Shown: positions 26,101 to 32,706 of the stretch, piece after piece
How positions within the stretch are numbered: position 1 is the stretch's first letter
Layout: every line of letters begins with the position of its first letter
Assembly (NCBI GenBank): GCA_021740995.1
Contig: JAIOYR010000030.1
Span: 1-41,743, forward strand
DNA length: 41,743 nt
Origin: Taibaiella sp.
Lineage (GTDB): Bacteria; Bacteroidota; Bacteroidia; Chitinophagales; Chitinophagaceae
Reading direction: 5' to 3'
The notes under the pieces: model-generated
What the model was told of the DNA's origin: nothing
The model's database searches: none
What the model saw: only the letters and a program-made list of their open reading frames with translations
Made by a program: the position numbers and the translations under genes

Positions 26101-27798
26101 TGCTGTAGCTCCATCACAAAGTGTGAGCGGACCACCGCTTATAGGAGCAGGTACTGTGTTTACGGTAACTGTAGTTATCGAGCGGCATCCGCCGGAAAGT
26201 GTATATGTAATATTTGCTGTACCATTTGAAACACCGGTTACAATACCTGTTGTTATACCCACTGTGGCTACTGCACCATTACTGCTAATCCAGTTGCCAC
26301 CGGCAGGTGTTGCAGTAAGCGTACTGGTTGTACCGGCACACAAAGACAATGCGCCAGTAATAGGGCCTGCCGCAGCACCAACTGTTACAGTCATAGAAGC
26401 CGAGCATCCAGTTGAAAATGTGTAACTGATTAGAGTAGTACCCGCATTGAGGCCTGTAAAGCTTCCGGAAACGCCATCAATAGTACCCACCACAACATCA
26501 CTGCTGCTCCAGGTACCACCGATAGATGCAGTAGCATATGCCCCGGTAGCACCTACACAAACAATAGTTGGTCCGCTAACCGCCGATGGAGATGGATTGA
26601 TAGTAATGGTAGCACTACCTGACATCGCATTGGTACAACCTGCAATTGTATTTGTAGCCAGAACAGTGTATGTAGCGGCGGTAGTGTGCGTACCTAAAGA
26701 CAAAGCACTACCTGTACCTGCTACAGGGCCACCCACGGTAGCTGCACCATTATATAACTGATAGCTCACACCTGCCTCAGAGCCGGATAGAGATATGCCA
26801 AGACCCGCTGTGCCGGCGCAATAGCTGCCACCTCCGGAAACAGTGAAAGCAGCCGGTAATGCGTTTGTAATTACTAGAAGATTGGCAGTACAGCCTGCTG
26901 CATTAGTATTAGTGATAGTAGTAGTACCGGCACCTAACGCTGAGAATACTCCGGTAGTTGCATTTATAGTTCCCGATGCAAGATTACTGCTACTCCAGGT
27001 TCCGGTAAATGGTGACGCTGATAAGCTGTAAGTAGCTGTTGCACCAATACATACGCTACCTGGCCCAACTATTGGTGCAGGAAGCGCATTTACGGTAACA
27101 ACTCTTGTAGAGGAACACCCACCTGAAAAAGTGTAGGAAATAGTAGAAGTACCCTGACTCAGGCCGGATACCACGCCTCCTGTACCTACAGATGCCACCA
27201 GTCCGTCACTGCTGCTCCATGTACCACCGGTAGATGTAGTGGCCAGTGTAATTGTTTGTCCTACACACAAAGATGTAAGCCCCGTAATAGGATCTGGCTG
27301 CCTGCACACGGTTACTCTTGACAGTGGCGATGTGTAGGTAGTATTACCAAGACAATGGGATATTATACCTGTAAGTCTGATTCTGTAAGTACGATCATAG
27401 CAGGCCGGAGTCAAATTGATAAGTGTAGGTGATATGTAAGTAACAATTGGTGATGCTGCTGTAACAGTTCCTGTAGTAACACCAGTAGGTGTAAACCAGG
27501 TAGAACCTCCATCAGACGAAGAATCAATGAAATAGGTAGCGCTCCAATCCGGACCACCCAATACACAGGTACTAGGAGTAAGCGTTATAGTTGCCTGCCC
27601 ACCACTACATACCAGTTGGGGTGAAGAAAATGTGGGCGAAATAGTAGCTCCCGCAAAGCCTATAGCAAGAGCACCAACAGGCGATAAGAAAGCAACCAAA
27701 GCCACCATTCCACACAAAATACCTACGCCTTTCCGCATCCTGTTTTTGATAGGGTCTACTGAAAAATGCTTGAATTGCGCTCGTAAGAAATTATTCAT
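20200..27798 (-). CDS. Giant T9SS-exported adhesin with Ig-like repeats and gliding-motility-type C-terminal domain
   Basis: A protein of about 2,532 residues (from ATG 27798). The signal peptide has an unusually long N-terminal region: the hydrophobic core (GILCGMVALVAFLSPVGALA) begins only near residue 25. An alternative ATG at 27738 would give a conventional signal peptide. Then come a unique region to about 169, an array of 25 Ig-like (BIG2-type) repeats of about 74 residues (170-2029), and five PKD-like modules with WSP/WFP/WRP turns and paired cysteines (2030-2437). The last part is the CHU_C/type B sorting domain, VFIPNTFTPNGDGMND to the end (2438-2532), with IYNRWGELVYE and WDGQFKG. 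The design matches SprB-like surface adhesins. The PorP/SprF gene follows directly. Confidence 0.92.
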   Translation of the reverse strand: MNNFLRAQFKHFSVDPIKNRMRKGVGILCGMVALVAFLSPVGALAIGFAGATISPTFSSPQLVCSGGQATITLTPSTCVLGGPDWSATYFIDSSSDGGSTWFTPTGVTTGTVTAASPIVTYISPTLINLTPACYDRTYRIRLTGIISHCLGNTTYTSPLSRVTVCRQPDPITGLTSLCVGQTITLATTSTGGTWSSSDGLVASVGTGGVVSGLSQGTSTISYTFSGGCSSTRVVTVNALPAPIVGPGSVCIGATATYSLSASPFTGTWSSSNLASGTINATTGVFSALGAGTTTITNTNAAGCTANLLVITNALPAAFTVSGGGSYCAGTAGLGISLSGSEAGVSYQLYNGAATVGGPVAGTGSALSLGTHTTAATYTVLATNTIAGCTNAMSGSATITINPSPSAVSGPTIVCVGATGAYATASIGGTWSSSDVVVGTIDGVSGSFTGLNAGTTLISYTFSTGCSASMTVTVGAAAGPITGALSLCAGTTSTLTATPAGGNWISSNGAVATVGITTGIVTGVSNGTANITYTLSGGCRSITTVTVNTVPAPISGGPLTLCDGATATFTTASVGGTWISSATSTITIAPVAGIATGQSVAGTALISYVLGGGCASSITVTVLATPTTITGPDTVCLGQTITKANGMPGGIWTSANSTIASVVAGTGVVTGVSLGATSIRYTLPGGCFVTDTITVSNVPAPITGVLNLCVGQSTILSSTTSGGVWSVTNFGIDTIEAATGLLTARSPGTDIVFYTLSSGCSASAVVTVNALPAAITGPTGVCMGATITLSSSPSGGTWTSNIPPTADVDITTGVVTGFFPGIVTITYALSSGCTISTPITVNPTPLPNGGSHLICVGSISPLSNPSAGGPGTWMSSNPSVAAINSTTGVVNGFAPGTATITYTLPTSCFTTSVVTVNPLPAPITGFARTCIGFCATLSNTTPGGTWSSLDIAVATIGTSGSLCGVTPGTAIISYTLPTGCATSLIATVDPIPGPPTGVLAICVGGTTTLSHPIPGGTWSSSDTIVAKVFLGTGLVTGFTAGTANITYTLASGCTSFATVTVSPVPPATTGILYMCEGNTTTLFNLFPGGAWSSVSPGVATVGTSGIVTGVSAGTAEISYTLPSGCARSAIVTVYPLPAIIGSVLVCPGIASTLTGSPAGGLWASSPTIIATIGSLSGVVTGINTGTATITYTLATTCRNTAVVTVQPLPAAITGPTQVCVGSTITLFNFTTGGGTWSSSLPAIGSIDATTGVVTGLSAGVTIITFTANATGCIITTPITVNPLPAAVTGPTNVCVGSTITISSASGGGTWSSSGVFATVGSSTGVVTGVSAGVAVITYILPTGCLTTYSVTVDPLPSPITGTLAICYSYTTFLSSGTPGGIWSISPTSVATIDASGLVTAVWTGSTAATATVTYTLPTTGCLTTAIVTVNPLPDTITGLLNICLNDSTTLFNSVPGGSWTSDNILIAVVNPSSGLVASVSAGTVHITYTLPTGCYRTAIMTINPTPQPITGTLSVCQGFTSTLSNITTGGSWSSSNLSVASVGTATGVVLGVSPGVAFITYTLPSSCPRVVQFTVNPNPAPITGATSICQGDTSILSSTTPGGTWSSSNPSVAFIFMPSGQMIGLTTGTSIISYMLPTGCFAATTVIVNPLPTDASILGNRVLCVGTFSNLFNTIFPGGTWSSGNVSVATVSTGSGSVFGVSAGTARITYTLPTGCDTFITVTVNPLPAVITGSLSVCEGDLSALSSATPGGTWSSSNPTVGTINATTGVFTALVPGLTVITYRLTSTGCERTALLTVNPLPNPIVGVTDICLGGDTILTSGPGGGAWSGGGFVATVVAISPAFDVARITGIGVGTTTITYTLPTGCFRTVTVEVHPLPAPIVGPDTVCEGSTIVLTSVPLPPSSGAGTWTSSDPLVATIDPFTGVLTGVAPGVVTITYSLAFSCHETFRVTVNPLPAAIVAPVNLCVGFVDTARNVTTGGSWSISDPGIATIVDTSGVITGVSAGTATITYTLPTSCFVTRIINIRPLPVVTVNHPAVICKYSSVVLTAGGADGGYTWSPSTGLNTTVGPVVTASPTITTTYVVTGRTTFGCPDTAQVTVIVDTLLNDIRVTGRDSICKGDCTVLIASGREGTFFNWRPAAGLSCTICDTVTACPIVTTPYTMVAIDSLGCRDSIVFTVTVMQLPVMRVLPNPAIVCNGSTTQLTVRDSFATAGYVTKFAWFPNAFISCDTCFNPILSNTFTLVYRVTGITPFGCHDSLRVPVTVLDSAFNSINKDTVICLGGSAQLNAVSFNPDGARSDFFWLNDVAISNRFIPNPVVSPVVTTTYSVAITPNVCWPDTLYTTVVVAPFPDIDIAVTPADATVQSGTSVPLKATVSNGLIISNYFWSPPGSLSCVECYNTIATPSVTTTYTFTATSVYGCTSTKDVTIKLTCDDAQVFIPNTFTPNGDGMNDRFYVSGKGISNISKFLIYNRWGELVYERYNIQANDAGAGWDGQFKGIVLPPDVFVYIVEATCNLGGTEFKYKGDISIVR
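21712..27291 (-). repeat. Array of 25 Ig-like repeats within the giant adhesin
   Basis: By hand I delimit 25 units, 24 following one pattern and one (the third) divergent, with a mean of about 74 residues (223 bases). The pattern is P-I-T-G, then VCxG, then PGGTWSSS, VATV, TGVVTGV, AGTATITYTLPTGC and VTVNPLP. A cysteine pair (VC and TGC) is kept in nearly all units and could form a disulphide in each domain. The units are diverged in sequence, with none identical, which suggests old duplication. Confidence 0.88.
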
Positions 27799-28485
27799 AC
27801 TACCGTTTTTTATAAAAATTATTTTTGTTTTTACAGCCGCATACACGGTTGTTACTACCTTTCTTTTTTACTCCAGCCTACTCAAAACGAGGCTTTTTAT
27901 TCAATAAAATGCACTACGCTTTTTACAACATACTATACCCCTCTATGAACCCTTTTTGTTAAAAAAGGCTCACGAAACCACGGGTAAACATACTAAAAAT
28001 AGTATACAGTCCGAAAAGTACGTTATTTTTTTCAAAAATTCATAATAAACAGCCAATAATTGTAATACATATCAGCCATATTTATGTCATAAAATGTTAA
28101 TTAAAAAAAGTTTAAAAAAAATAATGGTAAAATCACACCAATTCTTCTTTGTCAAAATGCAATACTGCATTGCTTAACATAGCCCAAACACACTTTTTTA
28201 CATTGTCACATATTTATTATTTGCCTGTTTATATGTGGTTGATTATCTAAAATGAAAATAAACAACATGCAAAGACATCTATTCAAATAATAAAATAATA
28301 AACTACATTAGAATCCGAATTTCAACAATTGAATCTGCCATTACATAAGGCGCTTATTGAAAAACAAATGTTAGTATAGACAAGGATATTTGTAAACAAT
28401 ACGCTTACTTCTAGTTAATAAACACTTGCATATTGGGATTGCGTTTACCTGAGTGCAACTACTAACAGTGCTGGTGCATGGAAGG
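27799..28485. other. Gene-free AT-rich region upstream of the giant adhesin gene
   Basis: I see no coding frame of note in these 687 bases between murA and the adhesin gene, both transcribed leftward. The region is strongly AT-rich with homopolymer runs. Two structures can be named: an inverted repeat ATACTA-AAAA-TAGTAT at 27990-28005, and a CCTTTTT/AAAAAGG hairpin at 27951-27968. No exact TAnnTTTG element facing the adhesin was found. No terminator for murA was identified either. Confidence 0.5.
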
Positions 28486-29799
28486 TTACGTCAGAGCTAC
28501 CCGGCGAATGTCAGCGCCAAGCGCATTAAGTCGCACATCTATCCGCTCGTATCCCCTGTCTATCTGATGTATGTTCTGTATAGTGCTTTTACCAGTGGCC
28601 GACAGTGCCGCTATTAACAGTGCGACACCTGCCCTTATATCCGGCGACACCATGTTTATGCCTCGCAGCGGCACCTGCTTGTCCAGACCTATTACTACTG
28701 CTCTATGTGGGTCGCACAGCACTATTTGAGCCCCCATCTCTATCAGCTTATCTACAAAGAAAAGCCTGCTTTCAAACATCTTCTGATGTACCAGGACTGT
28801 ACCCTTCGACTGCGTCGCAGTAACCAGTATAATACTCAGTAAGTCAGGAGTGAAGCCGGGCCATGGATGGTCGTAAACAGTCAGTATAGACCCGTCTATA
28901 AATTTTTGTATTCTGTAATGCTCCTGTGCAGGCACAAAAATGTCATCACCATTCATGTGCAACTCTATCCCCAACCTTCTGAATACATCCGGTATCAGTC
29001 CCAACTGCTGTGCGTCTACATTTTTTATAGTCAGCTCACTCTGAGTCATTGCAGCCAACCCTATAAATGAGCCTACCTCTATCATGTCTGCAAGCAACCG
29101 GTGTTCACAGCCACTAAGTGTCTTCACACCCTCTATGGTCAGGAGATTTGAGCTGATGCCGCTGATTTTAGCCCCCATGCTATTCAGCATAATGCACAAT
29201 TGCTGCAAATAGGGCTCACAGGCAGCATTATAAATAGTAGTGATCCCCTCAGCCAGTGCAGCTGCCATCACCATATTGGCTGTCCCCGTTACAGATGGCT
29301 CTTCCAGTAGCAGGTGTGTTCCCGTCAGCTTTTCAGCGGTCATCGTGAAGAGCTGATTATCGCTATCGTAATCAAAGTTTACACCCAGTCGCTCAAATCC
29401 CAGAATATGTGTATCCAGCCTTCTGCGACCTATTTTGTCGCCACCAGGCTGTGGTATGAAGGCCTTCCGGAATCGCGCCAACATGGGCCCGGCAAGCATT
29501 ACGGTACCACGCAGCTTGCCTGACTTCTGCCTGAAGGAATGAGTATTGAAATAATCAGGGTCTATATTATCGGCCTGCAGAATCACCGTATTAGGTAAGG
29601 GGCGGTCTATTTTCACACCCATGTCCTGTAGCAACTCTATAAGAGCATTTACATCTGCTATATCCGGCACATTTGTCAGTGTTACCCGCTCATCCGTAAG
29701 CATGGCAGCACATAGCACCTGCAAGGCCTCATTTTTAGCACCTTGTGGGGTTATACTGCCATGCAGCCTACGCCCCCCGCGTATCTCAAAAGCGTTCAT
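28486..29799 (-). CDS. murA: UDP-N-acetylglucosamine 1-carboxyvinyltransferase (MurA), Asp variant
   Basis: This 437-residue enzyme catalyses the first committed step of peptidoglycan synthesis, adding enolpyruvate from PEP to UDP-GlcNAc. QGAKNEAL carries the conserved Lys22. The active-site loop reads PGGDKIGRR, with Asp121 where E. coli has Cys115, the fosfomycin target. The codon at 29437-29439 is GAC on the coding strand. RRLDTHILGFERLG, HPWPGFTPDLLS, and SPDIRAGVALLIAAL with the PEP-binding arginine are also typical. ATG at 29799 is chosen because an earlier in-frame codon at 29817 is TTG and EIRGGRRLHG follows immediately, as in relatives. The gene is apart from the dcw cluster and no partner gene is adjacent. 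Confidence 0.96.
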   Translation of the reverse strand: MNAFEIRGGRRLHGSITPQGAKNEALQVLCAAMLTDERVTLTNVPDIADVNALIELLQDMGVKIDRPLPNTVILQADNIDPDYFNTHSFRQKSGKLRGTVMLAGPMLARFRKAFIPQPGGDKIGRRRLDTHILGFERLGVNFDYDSDNQLFTMTAEKLTGTHLLLEEPSVTGTANMVMAAALAEGITTIYNAACEPYLQQLCIMLNSMGAKISGISSNLLTIEGVKTLSGCEHRLLADMIEVGSFIGLAAMTQSELTIKNVDAQQLGLIPDVFRRLGIELHMNGDDIFVPAQEHYRIQKFIDGSILTVYDHPWPGFTPDLLSIILVTATQSKGTVLVHQKMFESRLFFVDKLIEMGAQIVLCDPHRAVVIGLDKQVPLRGINMVSPDIRAGVALLIAALSATGKSTIQNIHQIDRGYERIDVRLNALGADIRRVALT

Positions 29800-30107
29800 A
29801 TTGTCTGCAAGATACAAAATATGCCAGTCCGTGTATACTACAATCTATACACCTCACATTTGTACTAGTCTAGTCACTATTACCCGTCAGAAATATGTAG
29901 AGCAGACTATAAAGACCCATACTAGCGAGGCCTAAAAACACCCATCTTGTGCACCTTTTACTATCTGAGTGATCCCATAAACAGACAGAACCAAAATACG
30001 AATAACATGTCGGCATTCTACTGCTACATACAGGATAAATATATTGTTGTATTTTTGAGCCGATTTCAATATAAGTCATCTAAAAACTACACCAAAACTC
30101 GAGAAAT
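29800..30107. other. Divergent intergenic region, murA / secreted protein gene
   Basis: These 308 bases have no convincing gene. On the plus strand TATTTTTG at 30050-30057 fits the -7 element TAnnTTTG and would start transcription about 45 bases before the ATG at 30108. No clear -33 element was seen, and no exact -7 element for murA was found. Confidence 0.45.
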
Positions 30108-30695
30108 ATGAAATTGTCGAAATTGTTATTGCTTACGCTATTTTTACCCTACTACATTTTTGCACACGGAGATGGAGTTCCCTTTAAAGAAGGAAAGGTG
30201 AAAATGGGAAAAACAAAGTTGTGGTGCTTCATTGCAGAATATCCTTATGATAAGGCTATTACAGTTGAAACCATTGAAAAAGATATTCAAGGTGCTAATA
30301 TCAAGCGAACTTCCCGTAAAAAAGGCTTCAGTATCTATCGTGGAGTTTCATGGCAAACTTTCAGCAACAACAAAGGTGACTACTACTACAAAGTAAAAAA
30401 CAAAAAAGGCACTACCACACTGTACTTTTGTGCATCAAAAGGGTACGACAACTATGTAACCAGCACCAATGACGCTGAAACAACTACCAAAATCACAAAC
30501 TACCTGCACGAACTTTCTCACAAAATAGAAACAGCAAAAGCCATTATAGAAAAAGAAGGCGAGCTGAAAACAATAGAAAAGAAAAATGCCGAAATAAATA
30601 AACAGTTAGAAGAATCGAAAAAGCAGGAGGCACAAAAAACAAACGAAATAAAAACACTGAAAAAAATGCAGACAGCTCCTGCACCGGTCAAGTAA
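30108..30695 (+). CDS. Hypothetical exported protein with C-terminal coiled coil
   Basis: This 195-residue protein of unknown family has a signal peptide (MKLSKLLLLTLFLPYYIFA, cleavage before HGDG). A basic globular part (about 20-125) is rich in Lys and Tyr with two cysteines (LWCFIAEYP and LYFCASKGYDNY). The last 70 residues are a charged helix with heptad-like spacing (HKIETAKAIIEKEGELKTIEKKNAEINKQLEESKKQEAQK), probably a coiled coil. It should act in the periplasm or at the envelope. It lies 24 bases before the MerR-type regulator gene and may be co-transcribed with it. Confidence 0.7.
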   Translation: MKLSKLLLLTLFLPYYIFAHGDGVPFKEGKVKMGKTKLWCFIAEYPYDKAITVETIEKDIQGANIKRTSRKKGFSIYRGVSWQTFSNNKGDYYYKVKNKKGTTTLYFCASKGYDNYVTSTNDAETTTKITNYLHELSHKIETAKAIIEKEGELKTIEKKNAEINKQLEESKKQEAQKTNEIKTLKKMQTAPAPVK

Positions 30696-30719
30696 GCCGG
30701 AATCAAAAAAACAAACGCA

Positions 30720-31634
30720 ATGAGTGTACGTATAATGACCCTTTTTGGTGAAGAAATAGTTCCGGATGCCCCCAAGCCGGCACCAAAGACCCGTGCCAAA
30801 AAAGGCGATAATGATGCACAAACTGAAGAGACCAGTACATTACCTGACATTAAATCTGAAACCGAAGAAGAAATCAAGGAAGTTGTATCAGAAGACATAG
30901 TAATACCTACAGATAACACAGAGATTTCAGCCGATACAACCGCAATAATAACAGCCACGCCTGTTGCCGTTGCAACTGTTGTTGCAATCTCCGAACAATG
31001 GCAAGAAGAGGCCACCAGTGACACTGCAAATTCAGCAGAATATGTCATCACATCAGCAGAAAAGCCGGGCGACTTACCTGAAGATCTGGCAACACCATTA
31101 TCCTCGCCTGTTACTGTCGAAACAGCCATTGCAACTACCGAAACAGAACGCGCTATAACTACCCCTGGGGCAGAAGAAAATGTATTAGCAACACCTGTAC
31201 AAACGATTGCAGTAGCAGAAAAGACAAAGCAGAGAACAGCGAAGAAGTCGAAAGAAATAGCCGACGGCTCCGATGAAGAAATAGCTGATGGAGGTGATGT
31301 GATTGCTGAAGACTGGAAAGGAGAAAAACAATATTACAGTATAGGAGAGGTAGCGGGATTCTTCAAAGTCAAAACCTCACATATCCGCTTCTGGACAAAC
31401 GAATTTAAACTAAAAGTAAGAACCACCCGCAAGGGCGACCGCCTCTTTACCGCAGATCAGGTGAAAGAAATACGCACTATCTATCATCTTGTGAAAGAGC
31501 GGGGGTTTACACTTTCCGGCGCAAAATCGAAACTCAAAACGCAGAACAAACGGGATGTGACTACTTTAGACCTAAAAACATCGCTCCTACATCTCAAGAA
31601 TAAACTGGTCATTCTGCGAAACGAATTGGGTTAG
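30720..31634 (+). CDS. MerR-type regulator with long low-complexity N-terminal region
   Basis: In this 304-residue protein the DNA-binding domain sits at the C-terminal end rather than the start. The MerR-like winged helix spans about 204-273 (YYSIGEVAGFFKVKTSHIRFWTNEF, then RKGDRLFTADQVKEI and LVKERGFTLSGAKSKL), followed by a short helix likely to dimerise (LLHLKNKLVILRNELG). The first 200 residues are rich in Ala, Thr, Glu and Val, with almost no aromatic residues, and are likely disordered. Bacteroidota MerR proteins with an acidic N-terminal extension exist, but this one is long. An ATG at codon 6 is an alternative start. It has no effector-binding domain of known type. Confidence 0.82.
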   Translation: MSVRIMTLFGEEIVPDAPKPAPKTRAKKGDNDAQTEETSTLPDIKSETEEEIKEVVSEDIVIPTDNTEISADTTAIITATPVAVATVVAISEQWQEEATSDTANSAEYVITSAEKPGDLPEDLATPLSSPVTVETAIATTETERAITTPGAEENVLATPVQTIAVAEKTKQRTAKKSKEIADGSDEEIADGGDVIAEDWKGEKQYYSIGEVAGFFKVKTSHIRFWTNEFKLKVRTTRKGDRLFTADQVKEIRTIYHLVKERGFTLSGAKSKLKTQNKRDVTTLDLKTSLLHLKNKLVILRNELG

Positions 31635-31672
31635 AGGAGTATGTATATATTCACACTCGCAATTCTTCGCTT

Positions 31673-32641
31673 ATGAAAGCTATAGTGACCACAGAATATG
31701 GCACACCTGATGTGTTAAGACTGACCGACATTGCAAAGCCAACCCCAAAAGACAAAGAAGTACTTATAAAAGTATTTGCTACTACTGTCAACCGGACAGA
31801 CTGCGGATTCCTAAGTGGCATGCCCCTGCTTGTACGCCTTTTTAGCGGGCTACGGAGGCCAAAGAATCCGGTACTCGGCAATGAGTTTGCCGGCGAAATA
31901 GAGCACACAGGAAAAGATGTAACCTTGTTTAAGCAGGGAGACAGAGTATTCGGCTATAACGATGTAACGTTTGGGGCTCATGCACAATATATGGTAATGC
32001 CTGAGGATGGGGCTATAGCCACAATGCCTGAAAATAGTACATTTTCAGAATGTGCACCGCTTATAGAAGGGGCGCACTACGCACTATGCGATATCAGAGC
32101 TGCAAAAGTGACCGCAGGTCACCGTGTGCTGATAAATGGTGCCACCGGTGCTATAGGATCGGCTGCAGTGCAACTTGTGAAGGAACTAGGCGCTCATGTA
32201 ACTGCTGTTTGTGACACCAGAAACCTTACTCTGGTAAAGTCGCTGGGAGCTGATGTTGTAATAGACTATCTGGTTGAGGATTTCACAGATTTGAAAGAGC
32301 AGTTTGACCTGGTGTTTGATGCGGTAGGCAAACGTTCTTTTGGCGAATGTAAACGGATCCTGAAAAGCAAAGGAATATACATATCTACCGAACTGGGGTA
32401 TAATAATCAGAACCCTTTTCTGGCAATGATTACACCACTTATGGGCGGCAAGAAACTATTGTTTCCAATCCCTACTAGCAGCAAAGAAGATGTAGTGTTT
32501 CTGAAAACACTAATGGAACGAGGGGCATACAAACCTGTCATAGACCGCACATACCCACTCGAAGAGATAGTAGCAGCATATAAGTATGTGTTAACTGGGC
32601 AGAAAACCGGAAATGTAGTTATTACAGTCTCTCACGATTAG
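31673..32641 (+). CDS. Medium-chain dehydrogenase/reductase, zinc-less quinone-oxidoreductase type
   Basis: This 322-residue NAD(P)-dependent oxidoreductase has an N-terminal GroES-like domain with VLGNEFAGEIEHTG (68-80) and QGDRVFGYN. The Rossmann domain follows with the nucleotide loop NGATGAIGSAAVQL at 155-168. The cysteines and histidines of the structural and catalytic zinc sites of alcohol dehydrogenases are absent, so it belongs to the quinone reductase-like branch. The substrate is unknown. It starts 38 bases after the MerR-type gene and may be its target. The opposite-strand tamL ends 65 bases beyond its stop, and no clear terminator was seen between them. Confidence 0.88.
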   Translation: MKAIVTTEYGTPDVLRLTDIAKPTPKDKEVLIKVFATTVNRTDCGFLSGMPLLVRLFSGLRRPKNPVLGNEFAGEIEHTGKDVTLFKQGDRVFGYNDVTFGAHAQYMVMPEDGAIATMPENSTFSECAPLIEGAHYALCDIRAAKVTAGHRVLINGATGAIGSAAVQLVKELGAHVTAVCDTRNLTLVKSLGADVVIDYLVEDFTDLKEQFDLVFDAVGKRSFGECKRILKSKGIYISTELGYNNQNPFLAMITPLMGGKKLLFPIPTSSKEDVVFLKTLMERGAYKPVIDRTYPLEEIVAAYKYVLTGQKTGNVVITVSHD

Positions 32642-32706
32642 GAAAGAGACAATAGATGTGATTGCACCACCCATTAAGAGACCATTGAAATACAGATGTA
32701 GTAGAC

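Noticed and set aside
20867-27031. Many open frames on the plus strand opposite the giant adhesin gene
   Set aside because: They follow the repeat period, have low-complexity Val/Thr/Pro-rich translations and no start signals. They are mirror frames of the coding repeats.
21712-27291. Regularly spaced repeated DNA that could look like a CRISPR or tandem satellite
   Set aside because: The period is about 223 bases, the units are diverged and stay in one open frame with protein-level conservation (VCxG, PGGTWSSS, TYTLPTGC). It is a coding repeat.
28156-28171. Inverted repeat AATGCA-N4-TGCATT in the AT-rich gap
   Set aside because: Arms of six bases are expected by chance in a region this AT-rich, and it sits near no recognised promoter element.
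30007-30111. A 34-codon frame ending over the start of the gene at 30108
   Set aside because: The likely -7 promoter element (30050-30057) lies inside it, so it would not be on the transcript, and its composition is not protein-like.
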